Shown: one piece after another, positions 54,989 through 63,907 of the stretch
How the letters are laid out: every line of letters starts with the position of its first letter
How positions within the stretch are numbered: position 1 is the first letter of the stretch
The notes under the pieces: model-generated
The model's input: the letters and a program-made list of their open reading frames with translations, nothing else
Databases searched by the model: none
What the model was told of the DNA's origin: nothing
Assembly: GCA_029547605.1 (NCBI GenBank)
Contig: JAKPPB010000123.1
Location: forward strand, 51,043-115,042
Origin: Methanobacteriota archaeon
GTDB lineage: Archaea; Halobacteriota; Methanomicrobia; Methanomicrobiales; Methanospirillaceae
Reading direction: 5' to 3'
Length of the DNA stretch: 64,000 bases
Program-made: the position numbers and the translations under genes

Positions 54989-55702
54989 ATGCCTGCACCG
55001 CTCATCGGACGTAAATTCGGTATCGGGACCATTCTTCCACTGGCTCCCGAAAAAACACGAGGGATCAAGATTCTAGGGATATCCGGCTCCAGCCGCCAGC
55101 AGGCCGGCATGTCGAAGTCAGAACGGCTCCTCCAGACTGCATTGGAACAATATGCATCTTATGGATGTGCAACCAGGTTCCTGCGCCTGAAGGATCTGAA
55201 GATCTATGACTGCGAAGGGAATTACTCCGAGAATCCTGCGTATTGCACTTACCCCTGCCAGAGCACTCTCAAGTATGCTGATGACGAGATGCAGACGGTG
55301 TATGATGCAGTCCTTGATACGGATATCCTCATCCTTGCGACCCCCATCAGGTGGAACAATCACAGTGCACTGGTCCAGAAATTTGTCGAACGGATGAACT
55401 GCATCGAGAACCAGTACTCCTGGTTCGGTAAAAGGATGATACAGAAGAAAGTGGCGGGCCTGATTATCATAGGGCATGTCGATGGGATCCAGCATGTTGC
55501 GGGAAATCTTCTGAACTTCTTTGCCTGGTTAGGATTCCATATCCCCGATGTATCCATTGCTTCGTGGGTGGGCGAGAATGACGAGGATACCACAAGGGAC
55601 TGGGAACAGATCCAGCAGAACAAGTACACGCAGGAAGACCTGCAGAATCTCATCCACAGTTCCCTTCACCTTGCATACCGGTTGCAGGCAGGCCCAGTCT
55701 AA
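54989..55702 (+). CDS. Flavodoxin-like iron-sulfur flavoprotein/NADPH-FMN reductase
   Basis: The 237-residue protein has the FMN-binding start IKILGISGSSRQQAGMSKSE and the ATPIRWNNHSALVQKFVERM loop. Its cysteine set DCEGNYSENPAYCTYPC shares the CTYPC ending with the gene at 26259-27092, so both could hold an Fe-S cluster beside FMN. No rubredoxin domain is attached. It may carry electrons in oxygen-stress or redox balance. The N-terminal 25 residues are unusual, and the true start might be a little downstream. Confidence 0.8.
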   Translation: MPAPLIGRKFGIGTILPLAPEKTRGIKILGISGSSRQQAGMSKSERLLQTALEQYASYGCATRFLRLKDLKIYDCEGNYSENPAYCTYPCQSTLKYADDEMQTVYDAVLDTDILILATPIRWNNHSALVQKFVERMNCIENQYSWFGKRMIQKKVAGLIIIGHVDGIQHVAGNLLNFFAWLGFHIPDVSIASWVGENDEDTTRDWEQIQQNKYTQEDLQNLIHSSLHLAYRLQAGPV

Positions 55703-55750
55703 AAAAATATGAAAACACTCATGATGCGCCTCTCAAAAGGCCCAACGCTT

Positions 55751-55771
55751 GAAAATGCGGAAGGCATTTTC
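55751..55771. terminator. Hairpin between convergent genes
   Basis: An 8-bp perfect stem (GAAAATGC and GCATTTTC) with a 5-base loop (GGAAG) lies between two convergent stop codons (55702 and 55802). Its symmetry could serve as a terminator in both directions. Confidence 0.4.
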
Positions 55772-55801
55772 ATAGGAAATTACCATGAAACTCTGCGATC
55801 A

Positions 55802-56086
55802 CTATCCCCGGATTTCCTGCTCAGAACCCCTTGCACAATAGTAGGCTTTCACAAGCCCTATCATGCCCGTCACTGGACACGTCGGGCATATACAGCCTTT
55901 CATTACAGCAGGGCAGACGCTTTTTCCATTGAGACAGTAGAGTAGCTCATCTTTCTCTTTCATGCACGTAGAGTAGGTTGGACACTCCCCGCAAATACAC
56001 ATTGCCCGGGTCTCTATCATTGCCTGCTTTTTCTCTCCGGCTGACATCTTCTCCAGCTTTTCTGCCATTTCCGTGAACTTGTCCAT
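55802..56086 (-). CDS. DUF2769 cysteine-rich protein
   Basis: A 94-residue protein (from the ATG at 56084-56086, after GGAGAGGGA) made almost entirely of the DUF2769 domain. It has ten cysteines (CICGECPTYSTC, LLYCLNGKSVC, GCICPTCPV, YYCARG) that probably bind two metal sites, zinc or Fe-S. These proteins are widespread in methanogens and without assigned function. A redox or electron-transfer role is possible beside the flavoprotein gene that converges with it. Confidence 0.82.
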   Translation of the reverse strand: MDKFTEMAEKLEKMSAGEKKQAMIETRAMCICGECPTYSTCMKEKDELLYCLNGKSVCPAVMKGCICPTCPVTGMIGLVKAYYCARGSEQEIRG

Positions 56087-56898
56087 GTATTTCCCTCTCC
56101 AGGGCCCTGAATATGAAAGACTTCTCGATTTCCTGTGAAAAATGTAACGGTAAGATCCTGAATGCCCGTTCAATCCTGCTCTGTGCGTGCCCTGGAAGAG
56201 ATGCATTCAAAGAAATATGAGTCATCTGGGGTGATGATTGACCGTGAAGTCCCCCTTTTTTGGGAATTGAATTATTACAGAACCGCTGCCTCACTCCTTG
56301 ACGGCAACCTGATATCTCCTCAGGGAGAATATGTCCCATTCTCCCTCCTTCGATGAAGAAGAGAGAAAATGGACAATGGATCCTGCAATAATCGGGATGG
56401 GATATCTTCATTCAGGAACCAATTAGATTCCAGGAACCGATAAGCCACCCGCTGTGCGATGATATATCTGGGCTCAGCGGGAATCGAATATCCCGATCTT
56501 CATCAAAACCCCTCCTCATTCGTCAGCGGGAATACATCATTGAACCCCTTTTTTCATGAAAGCAGGAATGATGCGTCCTGCAACCTCCATAATTCCTGAA
56601 TTCATCGATGACTTCGCATATTCCTCCTTATTTCTTCTTTTATCAGGCGAGACATCTCTTTTCCTGAATCATCATTCCGTGGATTGGCTCGCCCCCTGTT
56701 CTGCATTTTCATGGGCTATCCAGAAACGGTCTGAAAAGCGGAAATTTTCTCTTGTTTTACTTTCCGGCTCCTTGTCCGGTTTCTTCACACTGTGAAACCC
56801 TTTCCCCTGGCATCCTCAAGGGAATGAGATGATATCGTCCCCTGGAGCAAGGGTTCATATTCAACCTGCCGCAATGGAGAAGATCGAGCGATCACTAT
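56087..56898. other. Long intergenic region, no recognised gene
   Basis: Several short frames on both strands lack motifs. A small direct repeat (TCAGCGGGAAT) occurs near 56473 and 56523. I can name nothing else. Confidence 0.4.
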
Positions 56899-57933
56899 AT
56901 GGTCCGACAATTTCCCCGCCCTCGAATCGTCGTCAGCAGGTGTATCGAGTTTGACCCCTGCCGCTATGACGGCTCAAAAATTTCCTCCCCTGCCGTTGAA
57001 CGCCTGAAGAGGTTTGCCGAATGTATCCCGGTATGCCCCGAGGTCGAGATTGGCCTTGGCATCCCAAGGGCAACAGTGAGAATTGTGAGGATAGACGGTA
57101 TCGACCACCTCGTCCAGCCTGCCACCGGCCGGGACGTGACCGGGGAGATGACTGCTTTTACGGCCCGGTTCCTCGATGGCCTCCCTGCTGTTGACGGGTT
57201 CATACTGAAGGGGGGATCACCGACTTCCGGGACGAGCAACGTCCGGGTCTATCCAACCGCAGGAAAGAGTATGGCAATCGACAGGTCCCCTGGGTTTTTT
57301 GCGCGGGAGGTGCTGAAGCGATATGGAGATCTTCCCATCGAAGATGAACTGCGCCTGAATCATCCCCGGATCCGCGATCATTTCTTCTCTGGGATCTTTA
57401 CCCTTGCCGCATTCCGCGATGCAGAAGCGACCGGTGACAGAGAAGCGCTGGTCACATTCCATGCAGAGAATAAACTCCTGCTGATGGCCTCCCACCAACA
57501 ACTCATGCGCGAGATGGGCCGGTTCGTTGCACACAGGAGGGGAAAAGACCCGGAAGAAATCTGGGGCCAGTACCGCCGCATGCTCTGTGAAGCGCTCGCC
57601 CGGGTTCCGCGCTACACAAACCATATCAACGTCCTCCATCATGCACTGGGGCATTTCAGGAACCGGGTTACCAGGGAGGAGAGAGAATACTGCCTCCAGC
57701 TGATTGGCCGGTACCGGGACGGCCATGCCACACTCTCCGAGCCCCGCGACCTGCTCCGGTCCTGGGTGATCCGTTTCCAGGACGAAAGCCTCATGGACCA
57801 GACCTTCTTTGCCCCATACCCAATCGAGCTTGCTGACCTCCCCGAAGAGATCACTGAGCGCGGGAGAGATGTATGGAAGAGCAGGAAAGGTCCCGACACG
57901 ACAGACGATCCCGGCACTCCCAGGAGAGACTGA
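56899..57933 (+). CDS. DUF523-DUF1722 (YbgA-like) protein
   Basis: The 344-residue protein has an N-terminal DUF523 domain (about 1-150; ISRCIEFDPCRYDG-like start, PVCPEVEIGLGIPR, FILKGGSPTSG) and a C-terminal DUF1722/YbgA domain (about 170-310; LVTFHAENKLLLMASHQQL, YTNHINVLHHALGHF). The fused form is often found next to photolyase-like genes in bacteria, as here. A role in tRNA or DNA modification or a folate/2-thio step has been proposed for parts of the family; none is proven. Start: ATG at 56899. Confidence 0.85.
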   Translation: MVRQFPRPRIVVSRCIEFDPCRYDGSKISSPAVERLKRFAECIPVCPEVEIGLGIPRATVRIVRIDGIDHLVQPATGRDVTGEMTAFTARFLDGLPAVDGFILKGGSPTSGTSNVRVYPTAGKSMAIDRSPGFFAREVLKRYGDLPIEDELRLNHPRIRDHFFSGIFTLAAFRDAEATGDREALVTFHAENKLLLMASHQQLMREMGRFVAHRRGKDPEEIWGQYRRMLCEALARVPRYTNHINVLHHALGHFRNRVTREEREYCLQLIGRYRDGHATLSEPRDLLRSWVIRFQDESLMDQTFFAPYPIELADLPEEITERGRDVWKSRKGPDTTDDPGTPRRD

Positions 57934-57971
57934 CTTCTGTGACTTCCAAAAAAAGGGAGGATATTTCCAGA

Positions 57972-59501
57972 GTGGACGACGTGACGCTCGTCTATCCCCA
58001 CCAGCTCTTCCCGGAGAGCCCGGCACTCTCAAAAGCCCGGCCGGTCGTACTTGTGGAAGATCCGTGGTTCTTCCGAAGACACCGGTTCCATGCCCAGAAA
58101 CTCATGTTTCACCGTGCGTCAATGCAGGCCTATCGCGATTACCTTGAAAGGGAGGGATATGCAGTATCCTATATCGAATCTGCAGAGATTCCTACGAGTG
58201 CAGACATCTTCGTGCGCCTCTCGAAAAACGGGACAAAAGATGTTCACCTCTGCGACCCCATCGAACACGGCCTTTCAAGAGAGGTGTATATCGCCTGCTC
58301 GAAGCATGGGATACATGCAGTCACCTGCGAAAGCCCGATGTTTCTCTGCGAGAGGGAATATATACTCAAGTTCTATGAGGATGGCAGAAGGTTCCACCTG
58401 ACCGATTTCTACATCGCGCAGAGAAAGCGCCTCAACATACTGCTCGATGAGGAGGGAAAACCGGTAGGCAAGCGCTGGACATACGATACGCTCAACAGGG
58501 AGCCCTTGCCGGGCGATATTCCAATACCGCAGGTATGGCGGCCTGAATGGAACGAATACGTGAAAAATGCAGCGGCGTACGTGAGAGAACAATTTCCGGG
58601 TGCCCCCGGAGATCCGGGCAACTTTTCCTGGCCGGTCACGTTCGACGATGCACACCGCTGGTTTTTGGATTTTCTCACACACCGCCTGGCCCTGTTCGGG
58701 AGGTACGAGGATGCCATCCATCGCACTGAGACATTCCTCTTCCACTCTCTGCTCAGTCCTCTCCTCAACTGCGGGTTGCTCATCCCCGGCGAGGTAGTGC
58801 ACTCCACGCTTGGGTATGCCGATGCGCATGAGATCCCGATTGAGTCCGTCGAGGGGTTCATCCGCCAGCTGATCGGCTGGAGGGAGTTTGTCAGGGCAGT
58901 CTACCTGATTGCTGGGGAGCGCGAGCAGTCTTCAAACGTGCTCCGGCATTCCCACGCGATCCCTCCCTGCTTCTGGACTGCCAGAACGGGGATCGAGCCC
59001 GTGGATGCCATCATCCGGAGGGTGATCGATCATGCCTACTGTCACCATATCGAACGCCTGATGGTGCTCGGCAACATCATGCTCCTCGCTGAATTTCATC
59101 CCGACCAGGTCTATGCCTGGTTCTCAGAGTTGTTCATTGATGCCTATGACTGGGTGATGGTCCCAAATGTCTATGGCATGAGCCAGTTTGCGGATGGAGG
59201 GGTGATGAGTTCCAAGCCCTATGTATCCGGGTCGCGGTACATCCTCCGGATGAGTAACTTTGAGAGAGGTCCCTGGTGCGATCTCTGGGACGCGCTTTAC
59301 TGGCGGTTCCTGTATGTCCATCGGGACGTATTCGCACACAATCCACGGATGGCCCCTTTTATTGCGTATATCACTCGGATGCCCGAAGAGAGACGATCAG
59401 TCCTGATCGACAGAGCCGAACAGTACCTCGCCTCCATCGGCGCGTGTGCGGGAGTCCCTCACCCCTCCCCCCACACGAAAAGCCCCCGGAGAGACCAGTA
59501 A
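57972..59501 (+). CDS. Photolyase-related protein (PhrB-like) lacking Fe-S cysteines
   Basis: The protein of about 509 residues belongs to the prokaryotic cryptochrome/photolyase-related (DPRP/FeS-BCP) family. It has TLVYPHQLF at the start, a C-terminal FAD core with HAYCHHIERLMVLGN, GMSQFADGGVMSSKPYVSGS and YILRMSNF. In family members a [4Fe-4S] cluster is held by four cysteines around the last helices (an MxC site and a YC--C/ACPF segment). Here the first site reads GIEPVDAI and the last segment NFERGPWCDLWDALYW, so the ligands are missing and the cluster loop is shortened. The FAD motifs are intact. Start: GTG 57972 after GGGAGG; an alternative is GTG 57939. Confidence 0.82.
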   Translation: MDDVTLVYPHQLFPESPALSKARPVVLVEDPWFFRRHRFHAQKLMFHRASMQAYRDYLEREGYAVSYIESAEIPTSADIFVRLSKNGTKDVHLCDPIEHGLSREVYIACSKHGIHAVTCESPMFLCEREYILKFYEDGRRFHLTDFYIAQRKRLNILLDEEGKPVGKRWTYDTLNREPLPGDIPIPQVWRPEWNEYVKNAAAYVREQFPGAPGDPGNFSWPVTFDDAHRWFLDFLTHRLALFGRYEDAIHRTETFLFHSLLSPLLNCGLLIPGEVVHSTLGYADAHEIPIESVEGFIRQLIGWREFVRAVYLIAGEREQSSNVLRHSHAIPPCFWTARTGIEPVDAIIRRVIDHAYCHHIERLMVLGNIMLLAEFHPDQVYAWFSELFIDAYDWVMVPNVYGMSQFADGGVMSSKPYVSGSRYILRMSNFERGPWCDLWDALYWRFLYVHRDVFAHNPRMAPFIAYITRMPEERRSVLIDRAEQYLASIGACAGVPHPSPHTKSPRRDQ

Positions 59502-59540
59502 ACCAGGTATCAGGAACCCTGATCCCGACTTCCATCCCTC

Positions 59541-60248
59541 TCATGGAGAGGGGGTCAGTTCCCCACCCTCACTCCTGTTCACTTCCTCTTCGATGACCCC
59601 GTCCTTCATGGAGATGATGCGGTCGAAATATTTCTTGTGCCATTCCTCATGGGAGACCATGACGATTGTCTGGTGGAGGTCCCTGTTCAGTCTCTGGAAG
59701 AGATCGAGGATGATCTTCGAGTTCTGCGAGTCCAGGTTCGCGCAGGGCTCGTCTGCGAGCAGGAGAGTGGGCCTGTTCACCAGCGCACGTGCGATGGCGA
59801 CGCGCTGCTGTTCGCCTCCGGACATCTCCCCCGGGAGGTGGTGGATGCGGTTGCCGAGCCCGAAGAGGGTGAGGATCTCGCTGCAGGCGAGCGTGCACTC
59901 CTGGGCGGTCATTCCTCTTGCCATGGACGGGAGATAGACGTTCTCCTTCGCGGTCAGCTCGGGGACAAGGGCATAGTCCTGGAATACGTACCCCAGGCGG
60001 CGCAACCGGAACTGGGTCCGGGCACGCTCGTCGAGGGTGCCGGCATCGACCCCGTCGATGAGGATGGTCCCGCTGGTGGGACGGTCGAGGAGCCCGAACA
60101 TGTGGAGGAGGGTCGACTTCCCGCTTCCGCTCGGGCCCATGATCCCCACGAAGTCACCTTTCTGGATCTTCACCGATACACCGTTCAGAGCCCTGACCTT
60201 GACGGCCCCCATGCCGTATATCCTTGTGAGATCGCGTCCGATGATCAT
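59541..60248 (-). CDS. ABC transporter ATP-binding protein (MacB/LolD type)
   Basis: A 235-residue ATPase: Walker A GPSGSGKST, signature LPGEMSGGEQQRVAIARALV, Walker B TLLLADEPCANLD, switch His in VMVSHEEWHKKY. The LolD/MacB subfamily moves lipoproteins or peptides, or couples ATP to mechanical work on an extracytoplasmic partner. It is the third gene of an operon with an FtsX-type permease and an Ig-like surface protein, and begins one base after the permease stop. Confidence 0.92.
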   Translation of the reverse strand: MIIGRDLTRIYGMGAVKVRALNGVSVKIQKGDFVGIMGPSGSGKSTLLHMFGLLDRPTSGTILIDGVDAGTLDERARTQFRLRRLGYVFQDYALVPELTAKENVYLPSMARGMTAQECTLACSEILTLFGLGNRIHHLPGEMSGGEQQRVAIARALVNRPTLLLADEPCANLDSQNSKIILDLFQRLNRDLHQTIVMVSHEEWHKKYFDRIISMKDGVIEEEVNRSEGGELTPSP

Positions 60249-60249
60249 G

Positions 60250-61452
60250 TCAGCCCCGTATTGCAGAGAGTATGTCTTCCCTCGTGGTGATCCACGCAGG
60301 GACGTACCCTGCGATCAACGAGACGATAAAGAGGCTCATCGTGGACCGGACGATCAACGGAAGGTCCACCACGGGGGCAACCGGGCCCCCGGGGAACACA
60401 ATGGGATTTGCCGCGAGCAGCTGGAGGATGAGCAGGAGGAAGATACCCCCCATGAGCGTCCCGATTGCAAAGATGAAGAGCGCCTGGAAGAGGTATGACT
60501 TGATGATGATGGAGCGGTCGATCCCGATCGCTTTCAGGATGCCGATCTGCTTGCGCCGGTACACCGTGTTGATGAAAATCACGATGAATATGACGACGAT
60601 TGCAATCACCAGGCTGACCGCGGTGCCGATGAAGTTGATGATGTTGAAACTGCCGATGATCTGGTTCAAGAAATTTGCAGACTTCTCCTGCCATGTCCAT
60701 ATCTTCTCCTGGACGCCGAAGGAGAGGAGGGTGTTTCGCATCTCGTTCTCTTTTCCGGTCTCTATCGTCCGTACAAGGACCTGGTTTGCCATATCTTCAA
60801 GCCCGAACACGTCCTCGTATTCCTTTTTCGTGATGAATGCATTCGAATCGACACTGAAGGAGTTTGAGGTCACTATCCCCTTGACCCGATACTGCCGGGT
60901 CACGCCATTATTGAAGCTGATTTCCACCACCCTGCCCACACTCACGCCGCCAAGGGAGGGGACCACGTCGAGTTTCTCGTCCTCGTTGCCCGCGAGACGA
61001 GAACCCAGCACGACCTGGCCCGTATCCCCGTCAGCAAGGTACGAGCCGCTGGAGACTTTCGTTGCGATCCTGAGCACTGCCTGTTCGTCACGCGGGTTTA
61101 TCGCATAGAGGACAGGGGTGACCACGTTTCCCTTGTATGAAATTGTGGCACTGGTCAGGTACCGTGGAGAGACTCCCGTAATACCGGGTATCCGTTCGAG
61201 CTTCCTTTGAAGTTCGCTCACCTGGCTGATGTACACCTGGTTTTTCTTTGGTTCGATCACCAGGTTCCCATAGCTGTAGTCGATACTCTGCTGGTTGAAG
61301 AGCACTGCGACGCCGGTGATGATCGAGGGGAGGAAGATCAGGTTCACAAAGACCATCCCGATGATGAGGATCGTCAGGGAGAGTGTCCCTTTGTTCCCCC
61401 GGAGAATCGACCGCTTCGCGAGGAAGAAGGCGACTTTTGACTCTTCAAACAT
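60250..61452 (-). CDS. ABC transporter permease of the FtsX/MacB type
   Basis: A 400-residue permease: helix 1 (GTLSLTILIIGMVFVNLIFL), a large extracellular domain (about 50-270; VEISFNNGVTRQYRVKGIV), then three helices (about 280-390), the FtsX arrangement. It would transmit ATP-driven movement to the extracellular domain. I start at the ATG at 61452 (MFEESKVAFF), not the longer frame. It overlaps the upstream surface-protein gene by 8 bp. Confidence 0.9.
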   Translation of the reverse strand: MFEESKVAFFLAKRSILRGNKGTLSLTILIIGMVFVNLIFLPSIITGVAVLFNQQSIDYSYGNLVIEPKKNQVYISQVSELQRKLERIPGITGVSPRYLTSATISYKGNVVTPVLYAINPRDEQAVLRIATKVSSGSYLADGDTGQVVLGSRLAGNEDEKLDVVPSLGGVSVGRVVEISFNNGVTRQYRVKGIVTSNSFSVDSNAFITKKEYEDVFGLEDMANQVLVRTIETGKENEMRNTLLSFGVQEKIWTWQEKSANFLNQIIGSFNIINFIGTAVSLVIAIVVIFIVIFINTVYRRKQIGILKAIGIDRSIIIKSYLFQALFIFAIGTLMGGIFLLLILQLLAANPIVFPGGPVAPVVDLPLIVRSTMSLFIVSLIAGYVPAWITTREDILSAIRG

Positions 61453-62683
61453 TGCCGGTTCCCGGTCTGCGGCGGAAGAGATACCAATACGCTCCCGCTC
61501 CCACAATCAGCAGAACGACGATTGCGCCGATCAGCATGGGGAGGTTGTCAGTATCTTGAATGTTCAGGTGGAGATCCTGCTGGATCTGGTCTCTTCCATA
61601 ATCATCCTCGTAACTGATCGTCAGCGTGAAGGGGATATCCCCTGCCCGGTCTGCCTGGAGGTTGAAGGGGGCCGGCGCATCGTTTCCCGGCTCTATCTTT
61701 CCAACGAACGCCTCTCTCGTTCCGCTGAGCGGGATATCTACCCTGGCATCGACAGACTTGGCATCGTCCGTGCCGGTGTTCTCGATCCTGATGATCAGGA
61801 CAAACTGGTCTCCCTTCTTGATCCTGGCCGGGTCCGTCGTGACCTGCGAAATGTCAAGCCGGGCCTTTCCCCTGACGTTGATGCCAAGCGTCTCTCCCTG
61901 CCGCTGGTTCGATCCATCCGGTTCCTGGAACTCAAGGATCAGGTTTACCGGGCGAATGCCAAGCGGGGATTTTTTATCGGTGGAGAATTCCATCACGACA
62001 GTACTTTTCTCATCCGGGCCGAGTTTTGCGATATGGATGGTACTTGGGGTCTTTGCGGTAATCGAGGAGGTCGACGAGTTCACGGTGAGCCTGATATTGC
62101 TCGCCGCTACCTGCCCCGTATTCTCGAGCACCACCGTTGCAGAGAAGTCTTCGCCTGGGACCACGCTCGCCGGCAGCTGCTTCGCGATGCTGATCCGTGG
62201 CCTCTGCTGAATCAGCACCTCGCTGTTTACATTTACCGGGATGGGAAATTTCAGGCTCTTTGCATCAGAGACCCGGATCCAGACCTCGGGGAAGAATACC
62301 CCGGTCTCCTTTGGTGCCCTGATGAGAAACGAGATAGGGATCGACTGGCCGGGCCCAAGTTCGCCGACACGGGTGTAGCCCCCGCTGATCACCTCGATTC
62401 CCTTTCCCACCATCGTGATGCTGTCAATTGGGGCATTAATGGCGACATTGGTGGTCGTTGCGGTGGTGTCGGAACTGTATGATTTGGTCAGCGTTGCCTG
62501 GTCCGCGGTATTCTTTACCGTCACCGTGACGATCCCCTCCTCCCCGGGAATCAGGACTGACGGGGAGACCTGGTAATCGGTGATGATCACGGTTGGGACA
62601 CTCGCGGCTGCCGGAACTGCGATGCAGAAGAGCAGGAATAAAAGAGTCGCGACCAGCCCGCTATTCGACTCTGAAGGCCACAT
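61445..62683 (-). CDS. Secreted Ig-repeat (COG1361-like) membrane-anchored protein
   Basis: A 412-residue surface protein with a signal peptide (GLVATLLFLLFCIAVPAAAS), three CARDB-like Ig repeats of about 110 residues (VTVKNTADQATL, ATVVLENTGQVAASNI, LIIRIENTGTDDAKSV) and a C-terminal membrane helix followed by RRRPGTGNV. Such proteins precede MacB-type exporters in methanogens and could present or bind a substrate. The start ATG at 62681-62683 is 30 bp after the centre of a TATA-like CTATATTTAT, so leaderless. Confidence 0.8.
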   Translation of the reverse strand: MWPSESNSGLVATLLFLLFCIAVPAAASVPTVIITDYQVSPSVLIPGEEGIVTVTVKNTADQATLTKSYSSDTTATTTNVAINAPIDSITMVGKGIEVISGGYTRVGELGPGQSIPISFLIRAPKETGVFFPEVWIRVSDAKSLKFPIPVNVNSEVLIQQRPRISIAKQLPASVVPGEDFSATVVLENTGQVAASNIRLTVNSSTSSITAKTPSTIHIAKLGPDEKSTVVMEFSTDKKSPLGIRPVNLILEFQEPDGSNQRQGETLGINVRGKARLDISQVTTDPARIKKGDQFVLIIRIENTGTDDAKSVDARVDIPLSGTREAFVGKIEPGNDAPAPFNLQADRAGDIPFTLTISYEDDYGRDQIQQDLHLNIQDTDNLPMLIGAIVVLLIVGAGAYWYLFRRRPGTGNV

Positions 62684-62707
62684 AGGTAAAGGGTATCCCA
62701 CCGAGAT

Positions 62708-62718
62708 GATAAATATAG
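62708..62718 (-). promoter_or_regulatory. TATA box of the ABC operon
   Basis: TCTATATTTAT on the minus strand, centred about 30 bp before the ATG at 62683. Confidence 0.5.
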
Positions 62719-62883
62719 AGACAAAGGCATGCGATAGTCCTGCAGGTGGCCAGGAGGTTTACCTACAGAGTTTTCCGCACAGGACACATGCTCCGGTTAG
62801 AGAATGAGGCCTGACGTGAACGTTGCGGTATTGTAAGGGAACCTTCCGGGTCAGGGCACCCTTATTTCCCCATAAGCCCTGAT

Positions 62884-63414
62884 ATGAGTAGCATGACTGT
62901 TACCATTCCCTACACGGTCATTCGCAAGGCCGGGGACGTCGAGTTCCGGAAATACCCGGCGATACTCCTTGCATCGGTCAGCGGGGGGGCTGAAGACGAG
63001 AGGTTCTCACTTCTCTTCCACTACATCGCCGGACAGAACCGGACCCGAACAGAGATCCCCATGACAGCGCCAGTCATTACCGGGGAGAAGATCCCCATGA
63101 CATCTCCTGTGATCTCCGGGATGAAGGTAATGTCCTTTGTGATGCCGCTGGAGTACACCCTGGCATCCCTTCCTGAACCGCTCGACTCACGCATCAGTGT
63201 AAGGAAAGTGCCTGAGCGGACAATCGCCGCAATCCGGTTCTCCGGGACTGCAGAGGAAAAGACTGTCCGGGAAATGACCACCCGACTCCTGTCTGTGCTT
63301 GAACAGGAGAAGATTTCGGTCATCGAAGGCCCCTTCCTGATGCGCTACAACAGTCCATGGACACCCGGATTTTTACGGAGGAACGAAGTCGGTGTGGAGG
63401 TATCAGGGATCTGA
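62884..63414 (+). CDS. SOUL-family heme-binding protein
   Basis: A 176-residue single-domain SOUL protein: VIRKAGDVEFRKYPAILLAS, then PMTAPVITGEKIPMTSPV, then SVRKVPERTIAAIRFSG and LMRYNSPWTPGFLRRNEV. The double PMT(A/S)PV motif and the final WTPGFLRRNEV are strongly diagnostic. SOUL proteins bind heme or tetrapyrroles reversibly, possibly for heme buffering. It is monocistronic. No ribosome site is evident. Confidence 0.93.
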   Translation: MSSMTVTIPYTVIRKAGDVEFRKYPAILLASVSGGAEDERFSLLFHYIAGQNRTRTEIPMTAPVITGEKIPMTSPVISGMKVMSFVMPLEYTLASLPEPLDSRISVRKVPERTIAAIRFSGTAEEKTVREMTTRLLSVLEQEKISVIEGPFLMRYNSPWTPGFLRRNEVGVEVSGI

Positions 63415-63907
63415 CATATGATGTGCGTGCGTGTGGTTTCTCTTTTACATCCAGGGTGGTCACTCCAAACCATTTCATCCTCACTGCCTTCTTCATGTTT
63501 TGTGTTACTCTGACGCTTGTCAGCACCGCAACTTCGCTTGGCTCGGCAACCGGGTGCTTCAACGATGCAGTCCGTTACACTCCATGCCCCGACGGGTAAT
63601 ATCGTAATCACTGCCTCTTGCGGGGAAAAGGGGTGCTCTGGCCAATGAAGTGGAGAGAGGGAAATAATCGGCCATCCCCCGATACAAGATGAGAATAGGG
63701 CTTCATGATACCCCCTCTGATTCATTCCAGCTTAATGCATAGGGTTTTTGCCCTGCCTGAACCGACTATGTGGATATTCTTTGGCCAGATCTGAATTTCC
63801 TCAGTCATTTCCCATAGTGTGTTTCTTCATCGCTTTCAGGCCCCTTATAGAGTGAGCGCAGACAACATTACAAAAAATTTTTAAATGCGTATAGGGAATA
63901 CCATCTC
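63415..63907. other. Intergenic region
   Basis: No gene is recognised. The TATA box of the next gene lies at its right end. Confidence 0.4.
63878..63887 (+). promoter_or_regulatory. TATA box of the last gene
   Basis: TTTTTAAATG is centred 26 bp before the ATG at 63908. Confidence 0.5.

Noticed and set aside
56162..56356. A 64-codon plus-strand frame
   Set aside because: No motif, no ribosome site and atypical codon use in an A/T-richer gap.
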